Shown: positions 1-6,765 of the stretch, in pieces
How positions within the stretch are numbered: the stretch's first letter is position 1
How the letters are laid out: each line of letters opens with the position of its first letter
From: a bacterium
GTDB taxonomy: Bacteria; UBP6; UBA1177
DNA: 40,375 nt
Direction: 5' to 3'
Assembly: GCA_017405875.1 (NCBI GenBank)
Contig: JAFQZM010000007.1
Span: forward strand, 1 to 40,375
Position numbers and translations under genes: made by a program
The notes under the pieces: generated by a model
The model's input: only the letters and a program-made list of their open reading frames with translations
Database searches by the model: none
Told to the model about the DNA's origin: nothing

Positions 1-1
1 C

Positions 2-1159
2 TGGGGCGGCTCACTCTACGAGCCCGAAACCAACCTTTATTGGATGCGCAACCGTTATTACCACATCGATATGCACCGCTTCATCAACCAAGATCCCATC
101 GGCATCTGGGGTGATGCCAACAACCTCGGCAACGGCTTCGCTTATGTCGCAGGAATGGTTATCGAAGCTAGTGATCCGAGTGGGTTAGATATTTGGATTG
201 AAGATGGTGTAAATGGGGATGTTCCATGGCATCAGAAAATATCTGTAACAGATACTGAAGATCCTAGTGGTTATACATCTTGGAGTTTTGGAGTTATCTT
301 TGAAGATGATGGAAAATCAAAAAGAATGTCAAATAATATTTCTGCGTTCTTTGGTGCGGTTGGTGAGGTTTATAGAGATAATGATGGTAAAAATGGAAAA
401 ATTGTGGCTAAACTTAGAACCTCCTCTAAACAAGACGAAATGGCAAGAAATATATTAAATATGCTAACAGGATTAAATGGGACATACGCTATATTGTCTC
501 CAGCAGGTGTTACTTGTCGAGGCTTTTCCAAAAATATGTACTCTATGTTTAAAGATGGGGTTTATGATTTTTATGCTGCAAAGAGTTTATTCGATAAAAT
601 TACAACTAATATTTCAAATGAACAAAGTAGTGAAGAACCGTATCATGCAGGGTACGATAGGGAAATAATAGACAATGGTGATGGAACAAGCACCGAAAGA
701 TATTACGATGAAAATGGCAATCTTGATACGGAAGCAGTAAGAGATAATGTAACTGGAGAAATTATTTTATGCTCTGGTTCAGGCTGTGAATTTCTAACCG
801 ACGATTCATCGTCGTATCCCTATGATCCAAACTCTACTATGGACCCAATACAAAAGATTTTAATGAGCAACATTTTGGCGAAAATGTTAAAGCGTGGAGA
901 ACCTGAACAACCACCATTTTTTACCGATACAAGTACTGGTCCAAACGGAGCAATAGTGATTTATAAAAATCCCTACTATGTAAACAAAGACCCGTTAAAA
1001 ACTATTTTCTTTGATGGGAACGATGGTTCTGGAAAGCCTATGATCTACCGTAATCCGTTTGTTCCAACAAATGCTGAATATGGATACGATTCGACAACTT
1101 ATGAGAAATGGCAACAAAGTGGTTTCGTCCAGCCGGAGGTTGACCCATGGCTAAGATAA
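2..1159 (+). CDS. Rhs-family polymorphic toxin, C-terminal part (5' end outside window)
   Basis: The frame is open from base 2, so the gene starts upstream of the window. The first ~60 codons are the Rhs repeat-associated core end: LYWMRNRYYH, then RFINQDPIGIWG, then ASDPSGLD, the usual junction to a variable toxin domain. Composition changes from GC-rich core to AT-rich tip right after this, as is typical of exchangeable Rhs tips. The tip contains WHQKISV and, later, TCRGFSKNMY. This His-then-Cys order resembles permuted papain/NlpC-like domains found in other Rhs tips; a hydrolase function is inference. The last ~65 residues (NPYYVNKDPLK to QPEVDPWLR) recur twice downstream. The codons for PEV contain GGAGG and those for PW contain the ATG of the next gene, so toxin end and next gene are translationally coupled. 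An NAD- or nuclease-type toxin is not excluded. Confidence 0.85.
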   Translation, partial: WGGSLYEPETNLYWMRNRYYHIDMHRFINQDPIGIWGDANNLGNGFAYVAGMVIEASDPSGLDIWIEDGVNGDVPWHQKISVTDTEDPSGYTSWSFGVIFEDDGKSKRMSNNISAFFGAVGEVYRDNDGKNGKIVAKLRTSSKQDEMARNILNMLTGLNGTYAILSPAGVTCRGFSKNMYSMFKDGVYDFYAAKSLFDKITTNISNEQSSEEPYHAGYDREIIDNGDGTSTERYYDENGNLDTEAVRDNVTGEIILCSGSGCEFLTDDSSSYPYDPNSTMDPIQKILMSNILAKMLKRGEPEQPPFFTDTSTGPNGAIVIYKNPYYVNKDPLKTIFFDGNDGSGKPMIYRNPFVPTNAEYGYDSTTYEKWQQSGFVQPEVDPWLR

Positions 1160-1698
1160 TTAATTACGATAAGCGATGGCGCCATCTGGTTTTGATTTCC
1201 GAAATCTTTTATTTGTTCATATTTTTTGAATTGTGGACAGTATTTCATTTGTATTATAAGTGGTATATTTCGGCAACTACATTTTTGTTCATAGTGATGG
1301 GGCCTTTTTTATTTTTGCTAGTTTTTCACATATACTATATTTTTATGAGTTTTTATTTAGAACGGTTGAAATATCTAAGAAAATTTGCCGTATCGCTTCT
1401 TTTATTCAGACTATTGTTGTTATCTTTTGTCTTTTTTAAATGGCTGACTGACATGATTATTTTAGATGCCATCTATAGATCGGGGAAGCAACCGGACAAA
1501 AAACTTTTGCTTTTTAAGAACGTAATTTCAGGGAGTATTGAAATTATTCCGTATTTGATTTTTGAAATATGTTTTATAGCGAGCTTTTTTGTTAAAAGAC
1601 TCGAGAATAAGAGAAAAATTATGATTGTCATATTTTTGTTATCGTTGGTATGTTTCTATATTTTACAGAGTTACGGATTTATGACTTACTTACCGTGA
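1147..1698 (+). CDS. Multi-pass membrane protein, candidate Rhs immunity protein
   Basis: A 183-residue protein with about four or five hydrophobic segments (for example FYLFIFFELW, FLFIVMGPFLFLLVF, FVFFKWL, IMIVIFLLSLVCFYIL) separated by short basic loops. I do not recognise the family. It starts at an ATG inside the last codons of the Rhs gene, overlapping it by 13 bases, and its ribosome site GGAGG lies in the toxin codons. A small gene overlapping the end of an Rhs toxin is the classic position of a cognate immunity gene. A membrane location would fit protection against a toxin acting at the inner membrane or periplasm. The immunity role is inferred from position only. Confidence 0.7.
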   Translation: MAKIINYDKRWRHLVLISEIFYLFIFFELWTVFHLYYKWYISATTFLFIVMGPFLFLLVFHIYYIFMSFYLERLKYLRKFAVSLLLFRLLLLSFVFFKWLTDMIILDAIYRSGKQPDKKLLLFKNVISGSIEIIPYLIFEICFIASFFVKRLENKRKIMIVIFLLSLVCFYILQSYGFMTYLP

Positions 1699-1731
1699 AA
1701 TATCGATCCTTATTGGCAGTAGGAGAGAACG

Positions 1732-2631
1732 ATGAAACAACTAATACCCGTACTGATTATCTTTTTCACCCTGATTGTTTTTTCCGAAGGATTTGAAAAC
1801 CTTTCGGAGATATACGAATTCCTGACAGGCAACACCTTTAGCTCCTGCGCAGAAACTGAAGTCCAGATGGAAATGAAATTTTTTAAGGATAAGAGTGTTA
1901 CAATCGTCTATAAAACAGATTGGTGGAATGATGAAAAGAATAAACAGGAAGAATTTGTTAAGGAAGAGACCGGGAAATACGAAATTTTAAAAAACAACAT
2001 TGTAAAAATTTCAATACCGCGTGACAGCAGTTCTGCTGAATTTCTGTTTGGAAACAACGTGAACCTGTTAGGCTCTTTTTTCCCTGATGACGGCCTGATT
2101 TTTTTAAGGAAATCCAACGCAAACAAGGATTCCGTTTTTTCATCTATGGAAAGAGAAACAATGTTTTTTTATAAGAACGGCTGCCAGTTTCATATCAATA
2201 CTGAACGGAAAGAATTAAGAAAACAGTATTCGGAAAAACTGACATACGAGAAGAATAAGGAGTTGAAAGCACTTTTCCTGAAAATCATGGATGATGATTT
2301 CGAAGCAGTAAAAACTCAACTGAAACAGAACAAAAAGCTGGCAGTTTTAAAATCATATTGGGGAGATACCCCGCTTATGTTTTTTGTAAGGACTCACATC
2401 TTTTCGAAAGATTCGAATCTGAAACTGAATGCTGAAATTGTAAAAATATTGCTAAAATATGGAGCAGACCCGAATGCCAGAGAAACACTGACAGGTTTTA
2501 AAAATCCGGCATCTGCAAAAATGTTTACGGGCATAACGGAGCTGACGGTTTTATCATTGGTTGAAAATGCCGGGAATTTTAAAAACAAGAAAGAAATAAT
2601 TGATTTACTCAGGCAAAATGGGGCAAAATAG
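1732..2631 (+). CDS. Secreted ankyrin-repeat protein, possible immunity factor
   Basis: A 299-residue protein with an N-terminal signal peptide (MKQLIPVLIIFFTLIVFSEG) and a site like AGGAGAG upstream of the ATG. The middle is unrecognised and polar. From about residue 185 there are ankyrin-like helices: WGDTPLMFFVRTH, then AEIVKILLKYGADPNAR, then a final KEIIDLLRQNGAK. Ankyrin proteins often neighbour polymorphic toxins as immunity or accessory proteins, and the signal peptide puts this one in the periplasm or envelope. Its stop overlaps the GTG of the following Rhs-tail fragment (TAGTG), so the two are translationally coupled. Function beyond this is unknown. Confidence 0.75.
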   Translation: MKQLIPVLIIFFTLIVFSEGFENLSEIYEFLTGNTFSSCAETEVQMEMKFFKDKSVTIVYKTDWWNDEKNKQEEFVKEETGKYEILKNNIVKISIPRDSSSAEFLFGNNVNLLGSFFPDDGLIFLRKSNANKDSVFSSMERETMFFYKNGCQFHINTERKELRKQYSEKLTYEKNKELKALFLKIMDDDFEAVKTQLKQNKKLAVLKSYWGDTPLMFFVRTHIFSKDSNLKLNAEIVKILLKYGADPNARETLTGFKNPASAKMFTGITELTVLSLVENAGNFKNKKEIIDLLRQNGAK

Positions 2632-2819
2632 TGAATCCCTATTATGTGAACAAAGATCCGTTGAAAACCATATTATTTAATGGTGACAATGGCTCAGGCA
2701 AGCCAATGATTTACAGGAACCCTTTTGTGCCAGGAGCAGAATATGGTTACGATGCTACGACTTATGACAAATGGCAACAAAGCGGCTTTGTTCAGCCGAA
2801 TGTAGATCCATGGGAATAA
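2631..2819 (+). CDS. Orphan Rhs C-terminal tail, copy 2
   Basis: A 62-residue reading frame from a GTG that overlaps the stop of the ankyrin gene. It is almost wholly a copy of the last ~60 residues of the Rhs protein: NPYYVNKDPLKTILF, KPMIYRNPFVP, EYGYDATTYDKWQQSGF and QPNVDPWE. No toxin domain precedes it in frame, so it is either a remnant of a displaced tip or a short conserved segment kept for coupling. The ATG of the next membrane gene (2810) again lies in the codons for Pro-Trp, although the GGAGG seen in copies 1 and 3 has decayed to GAATG here. It may be a pseudogene rather than a functional protein. Confidence 0.55.
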   Translation: MNPYYVNKDPLKTILFNGDNGSGKPMIYRNPFVPGAEYGYDATTYDKWQQSGFVQPNVDPWE

Positions 2820-3136
2820 TAAATTTTCGCCGTAAAGATGTTTGGGCATATATTTTTTCTGAACTCGGTTGGCTTTTCTTTTGTTTTTTCCAATTCCTTT
2901 CAGACAAGGCAGGGGATTTAAAATCTGCAAACGGAAATATTATGATGGCACTAAAGTATTCAAATATTTCTTCTTTTGGTTTGGGATTTATGTTGCTGAT
3001 ATTACTCTTCTTTCTTGTCTTTAGTTTTTTCAAAGGAACAAGCGAAGAAAAAAAGAGTATCAGATATTTGCTCTGTTTCCGAATAGTGATGTATTTAATG
3101 TGCTTCCTTTTTCCGATTTATTACAACGGAGATTGA
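2810..3136 (+). CDS. Small membrane protein, candidate immunity protein
   Basis: A 108-residue protein starting MGIINFRRKDVWAYIF, with three hydrophobic segments (ELGWLFFCFFQFL, FGLGFMLLILLFFLVFSFF, FRIVMYLMCFLFPIYY). The ATG at 2810 is preferred over an upstream in-frame codon at 2771 because it sits at the same place relative to the Rhs tail as the start of the 1147 gene. It overlaps the tail fragment by 10 bases. It has no obvious sequence similarity to the 1147 product beyond being multi-pass. One base separates its stop from the next ATG. An immunity role is inferred from position. Confidence 0.6.
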   Translation: MGIINFRRKDVWAYIFSELGWLFFCFFQFLSDKAGDLKSANGNIMMALKYSNISSFGLGFMLLILLFFLVFSFFKGTSEEKKSIRYLLCFRIVMYLMCFLFPIYYNGD

Positions 3137-3137
3137 G

Positions 3138-3473
3138 ATGAGAAAAAAATTATTTTGGATTTTAACAATAGTTCTTGAATTCTTAATGATTTTAGCAAGT
3201 GTATTCAAGCATTTGTTCAACAATAATCATGTCTTAGACATTTATTCAATAGTTGTATTTATTCTGTTGGAGGCATACATAATGGCAGGATTTTTCTTGA
3301 AGGAGATGTTCCCGCATCGAAAAAAGATGCTTCTTGTAATGTTTGTAAATGCTGTGGTTATATCAGACATTTGGTTCAATTTTACTTTTTCTCATAACAC
3401 TTTGATTTTTGCAGGATATTTGTTGTTATCTTTTGTTTTGCTTTATTTCATTTTAGTCCTTTTGTTGAGGTGA
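3138..3473 (+). CDS. Small four-helix membrane protein
   Basis: A 111-residue protein with four hydrophobic stretches (FWILTIVLEFLMILASVF, YSIVVFILLEAYIMAGFFL, MLLVMFVNAVVISDIWF, FAGYLLLSFVLLYFILVLLL). The family is unrecognised. It starts one base after the stop of the preceding membrane gene and ends one base before the ATG of the third Rhs-tail frame, so it lies in the middle of a tightly packed cassette. Together with the 2810 gene it may be a two-part immunity unit or the remains of two separate cassettes. Confidence 0.6.
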   Translation: MRKKLFWILTIVLEFLMILASVFKHLFNNNHVLDIYSIVVFILLEAYIMAGFFLKEMFPHRKKMLLVMFVNAVVISDIWFNFTFSHNTLIFAGYLLLSFVLLYFILVLLLR

Positions 3474-3474
3474 T

Positions 3475-3753
3475 ATGAATTGCGAAAAGAAGAATGTCTT
3501 TGAAATGATGGATGAAATTGGACCTGTTATTAAATATGACGACAACGGGCGAAAGATCTTCTTTTTCAATCCTTATTACAGAGGTAAGGATCCTCTAAAA
3601 GAAATCTTTTGGGAAACTAAAAACGCCGACGGAACCAAGGGGTTTGTCAGAAATCCTTTTGCACCAAAAGGCGAATATGGTTACGATGCTACTACATATA
3701 AAAAGTGGCAGCAAAGTGGGTTTATTCAGCCGGAGGTTGACCCATCATGGTAA
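3475..3753 (+). CDS. Orphan Rhs C-terminal tail, copy 3
   Basis: A 92-residue frame with its own ribosome site (GAGGTGAT before the ATG). The first ~27 residues (MNCEKKNVFEMMDEIG onward) are unlike the other copies. The rest is the shared tail: FFNPYYRGKDPLKEIFW, FVRNPFAPKGEYGYD, TTYKKWQQSGFIQPEVDPSW. The DNA from the QPEV codons to DP is identical to that in the full Rhs gene, including GGAGG, so this copy is young or under constraint. One codon is added before the final Trp. It could be a displaced toxin tip that has lost its catalytic part, or a small protein in its own right. Confidence 0.55.
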   Translation: MNCEKKNVFEMMDEIGPVIKYDDNGRKIFFFNPYYRGKDPLKEIFWETKNADGTKGFVRNPFAPKGEYGYDATTYKKWQQSGFIQPEVDPSW

Positions 3754-3794
3754 GTATTTGCATAATAATATTTGGCTCTATCCCAAAAAAGTGA
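3747..3794 (+). pseudogene. Remnant of a third tail-coupled gene (15 codons)
   Basis: An ATG at 3747 sits inside the last codons of tail copy 3 behind an intact GGAGG, exactly where membrane genes start after copies 1 and 2. The frame reads a hydrophobic start (MVSICIIIFGSI) and then stops at 3792. It looks like a truncated immunity-type gene whose body has been lost. Confidence 0.4.
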
Positions 3795-3865
3795 ACACAA
3801 AAATGAGCCTTTCAGGTAAAAACCTGACAAAACATCTTCCTTAGAAGTGTTAATTCCTCAAAAAA

Positions 3866-3893
3866 TTGCTTTTTGCCCTTTTTAATGTAATAT
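3866..3893 (+). promoter_or_regulatory. Candidate sigma-70-type promoter for the envelope operon
   Basis: TTGCTT and TAATAT are separated by 16 bases in the AT-rich gap after the Rhs array, about 35 bases before the lipoprotein ATG at 3928. No other gene start is nearby. The call rests on sequence match only. Confidence 0.45.
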
Positions 3894-3927
3894 CACGCGC
3901 GATTTTGTTATATGTTTGAGGTTTGAA

Positions 3928-4758
3928 ATGATTAAGTTAGTAATTTTTCTGGTTTTTTCGGCTATTTTTTGTTCATGTGCATCCGAGCCTGCAGCAAAAG
4001 ATGGACAGCCTTCTTCCGCAAGAACTTCCGCTGCGGCAAAAGAAATGAAAGAACGTTACAAGCTCACTTCCAAAGGTGACGAGATCAGATTTGACGGCAA
4101 TGTCTACGAGATCAAGCAGTACGATATCAACAAAGACAAAAAGCCTGATATTCTTAACGTTTTCAAGAAAGTTCCCAACGAAAAGGGAGGCAACGACCTT
4201 TTGATTTCAGTCAAAATGATGGATCTTAACCACGATTCGAGAATCGACGTATGGCGCTACTTCAACGAAGAGACCGGCGCTGTTGTCAAAGAAGAGCTCG
4301 ATCTTGATTTCGACAACAAAGTCGACCGTATCGACTACTTCATCGGCGGTCTTGTAGTAAGAAGCGAATTCGATTTCCAGTTCGATGAAAAAGCCGACAT
4401 CATCAAAAGTTACGATGAACTCGGTCAGATCATCGCGGTAGAATCAGACCAGAACGGTGACGGCGTCATCGATTACTGGGAATACTACAAAAACGGCGTT
4501 ATCGAAAAGATCGAAAAAGATACCGACAAAGACGGCAAGCCCGATGTTTCCAAAATGCCGGGCGACGACGATTTCAAGAGCATAGCTCCGGTTGACGAAA
4601 AACTGGAAGCAAAACCCGCTGAAAACGTTCAGGAAAAACCGGAAGACGAAATAAAAGTCGAAATCGAAACTTCCGAAGAGCCGGAACCGGCTGCTGCACA
4701 GCCTGCAAAAGAAGAACCGAAGCAGGAAGAAGCAAAACCGGCAGAAGAATCCAAATAG
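3928..4758 (+). CDS. Lipoprotein with Asp-rich calcium-binding-like repeats
   Basis: The ATG at 3928 is chosen over an in-frame TTG at 3916 because GAGGT lies just upstream of it and it opens directly into a lipoprotein signal (MIKLVIFLVFSAIFCSC). The mature protein has four or five short repeats of the Asp-x-Asp/Asn-x-Asp kind: YDINKDKKPDI, MDLNHDSRIDVW, LDLDFDNKVDRI, SDQNGDGVIDYWEY, KDTDKDGKPDV. These resemble dockerin or thrombospondin-type-3 calcium loops. The last ~75 residues are a Glu/Pro/Ala/Lys-rich low-complexity tail. It is first in the lolC/E-lolD-bamA operon, so it may be an envelope protein exported by the Lol system encoded next to it. The molecular function is unknown. Confidence 0.75.
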   Translation: MIKLVIFLVFSAIFCSCASEPAAKDGQPSSARTSAAAKEMKERYKLTSKGDEIRFDGNVYEIKQYDINKDKKPDILNVFKKVPNEKGGNDLLISVKMMDLNHDSRIDVWRYFNEETGAVVKEELDLDFDNKVDRIDYFIGGLVVRSEFDFQFDEKADIIKSYDELGQIIAVESDQNGDGVIDYWEYYKNGVIEKIEKDTDKDGKPDVSKMPGDDDFKSIAPVDEKLEAKPAENVQEKPEDEIKVEIETSEEPEPAAAQPAKEEPKQEEAKPAEESK

Positions 4759-4793
4759 TTCCGCGTTCCATTTCTCCCGTTTAAGAGATCTGA

Positions 4794-6092
4794 ATGAGTG
4801 AATTTGTAAGGTTTATCGCTTTAAGATACTTCACTCAAAGTCACCGTAAACACACGCTTTCTTTAATTTCGCTGATTTCGGTGCTGGGACTTTCTCTCGG
4901 TGTCGCAACCCTGATAATCGTCCTTTCTGTCATGGACGGTCTCATCGCGAAAACCGAGGAAATCGTTCTTAAATCGACGACTCACGCCAACGTCTACAGG
5001 CTTATCGGAAATTTCGACACCTACACCGAGGTCGCCAGTCAGGTGCAGTCTATCCCCGGCGTTCTCGGAGCAACTCCGGTCGTTTTCAAAGAGGCTCTTC
5101 TGATGTCTGAAAAAGGGCTTGCGACTGCTTTTTTGAACGGGATCGACCCTCAAGGCTACAAAAAAATCTCAGATTTGTCGGAACTCGTGATCAAAGGAGA
5201 CTATGAATGTCTGGCAAAAGGGGACAGATGCAGATATGTCGCGAAAAATCTTTTCGAAATGAGTGAAATGGACGATTTTTTGGGGGAAAAGCCCCAGCTT
5301 TTTCCGGCAATTTTAGGTGTTGATCTTGCCGCAAAACTCCAAGTCTCTCCCGGAGACATCGTTTCCCTTATCACTTCAGGTTCAAGAAGCAGGATCGGCG
5401 AAGACGCCCTTCCGGTAAGCGGAAATTTAGTCGTTGCCGGAATTTTCGAATCGGGAATGTACGACTATGACTCGCGTTATCTCTACGCGGGGCTTGAAGA
5501 GACGCAGAAACTTCTTGATATCGGACACAACGTGAGCTTCGTTTCGACAAAAGTCGACGAACCCGGAAAAATCCTTGATTTCAAGGGGCTTATGACTGAC
5601 CGCGTCGGAGGTTTTCCTTTTGCCGTGCAGGACTGGCGCGATCTTCACAAAACGACCTTGAAATTTTTCCATCTGCAGAAACTGATAATGTTCATAATCC
5701 TCGTTTTTATCGCGATCGTCGCTTCGTTCGGAATAATTACGACGCTGATCATGCTGGTTATCGACAAGACGCGGGAAGTTTCGATACTGCGGTCGGTAGG
5801 TGCGAAAAAGCATGTAATCAGAGGAATTTTCATGTTCGACGGCTTTATAATCGGTCTTATGGGAACTGTTCTCGGCTCTCTTTTCGCCGTTCTGATCTGT
5901 CTGATCCTGAAAAACGTCGAATTTCAGATAAGCAAAGAGGTTTACTTTTTTTCGACTCTGCCGGTGCAGATGTCGTTTATGACCTTTGCGGTCGTTATTT
6001 TTTCAACGCTTCTGATCTCGGTCGCGGCAACGCTTTATCCGAGCATCAAGGCTTCCGGAATTACTCCGGTCGAGGGGCTTAGACATGAGTGA
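4794..6092 (+). CDS. lolC: LolC/LolE-family lipoprotein-releasing permease
   Basis: A 432-residue FtsX/MacB-type permease. It has an N-terminal membrane helix (LISVLGLSLGVATLIIVLSV) preceded by the family's FIALRYF segment, a periplasmic domain of ~200 residues, and three C-terminal helices beginning near residue 300 (LIMFIILVFIAIVASFGIIT). The cytoplasmic coupling segment (DKTREVSILRSVGAKK) and the ending SGITPVEGLRHE are typical of LolC/E. With LolD it extracts mature lipoproteins from the inner membrane for transfer to LolA. Only one permease gene is present, so it may form a homodimer or have a partner elsewhere; LolC, LolE and LolF cannot be told apart here. It overlaps lolD by eight bases. 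Confidence 0.88.
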   Translation: MSEFVRFIALRYFTQSHRKHTLSLISLISVLGLSLGVATLIIVLSVMDGLIAKTEEIVLKSTTHANVYRLIGNFDTYTEVASQVQSIPGVLGATPVVFKEALLMSEKGLATAFLNGIDPQGYKKISDLSELVIKGDYECLAKGDRCRYVAKNLFEMSEMDDFLGEKPQLFPAILGVDLAAKLQVSPGDIVSLITSGSRSRIGEDALPVSGNLVVAGIFESGMYDYDSRYLYAGLEETQKLLDIGHNVSFVSTKVDEPGKILDFKGLMTDRVGGFPFAVQDWRDLHKTTLKFFHLQKLIMFIILVFIAIVASFGIITTLIMLVIDKTREVSILRSVGAKKHVIRGIFMFDGFIIGLMGTVLGSLFAVLICLILKNVEFQISKEVYFFSTLPVQMSFMTFAVVIFSTLLISVAATLYPSIKASGITPVEGLRHE

Positions 6093-6765
6093 AAATGCGA
6101 TTTTAACTTTGGAAAACATAAAAAAATCATACTTCGTCGAAGGTCACAGAATTGACGTTCTGCGCGGCGTGAATCTGGAAATGAAAGAGGGCGAGAGACT
6201 TTCTCTTACCGGGAAAAGCGGCTCGGGAAAATCGACTCTGCTCAACATCATGGCGACTCTGGAAAAGCCCGACAGCGGAAAAATACTGCTTAAAGGCGAG
6301 GAGCCGTCGAAGTTTTCCGATTCGAAACTTAGTTCGTTCAGAAACCGCGAGATCGGCATAGTTTTCCAGTTCCATCACCTCCTGCCCGAGTTTACGGCGC
6401 TTGAAAACGTCGCAATCCCGCTCATGCTCACTCAGTCGAAAAAAACGGCTCTCGAAAAGGCGGAAAAAATGCTTGAAAGAGTCGCTCTGACGCACCGTTT
6501 GAACCACAAACCGGCGGAACTTTCAGGCGGAGAACAGCAGCGTGTCGCCATTGCAAGGGCGCTTGTCACGGAGCCCTCGCTTCTTCTGATGGACGAACCT
6601 ACCGGAAATCTGGACAACGAGACGGGAAAAATGATAATAGCACTCATTCTTTCCATTGCTGAGGAAAGAAATTTGACGACTCTTTTCGTGACGCACAATC
6701 AGGATTTTGCCGCGGAAATGGGGAGAGTCATTGAGATAAGCGAAGGAGTTATCCGCAGTATATGA
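6085..6765 (+). CDS. lolD: LolD lipoprotein-export ATPase
   Basis: A 226-residue ABC ATPase with every expected motif: Walker A GKSGSGKST (near residue 43), Q-loop in VFQFHHLLPEFTALEN, signature LSGGEQQR, Walker B LLLMDEPTGNLD, and a switch His in FVTHNQ. The LLPEFTALENV sequence is characteristic of LolD among the MacB-like ATPases. It powers lipoprotein release by the permease encoded just upstream, and overlaps that gene by eight bases and bamA by four (ATGA), consistent with one translationally coupled operon. Confidence 0.92.
   Translation: MSENAILTLENIKKSYFVEGHRIDVLRGVNLEMKEGERLSLTGKSGSGKSTLLNIMATLEKPDSGKILLKGEEPSKFSDSKLSSFRNREIGIVFQFHHLLPEFTALENVAIPLMLTQSKKTALEKAEKMLERVALTHRLNHKPAELSGGEQQRVAIARALVTEPSLLLMDEPTGNLDNETGKMIIALILSIAEERNLTTLFVTHNQDFAAEMGRVIEISEGVIRSI

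Noticed and set aside
3812-3827. TCAGGT/ACCTGA hairpin as a terminator for the Rhs array
   Set aside because: The stem has only six pairs and no T-run follows.
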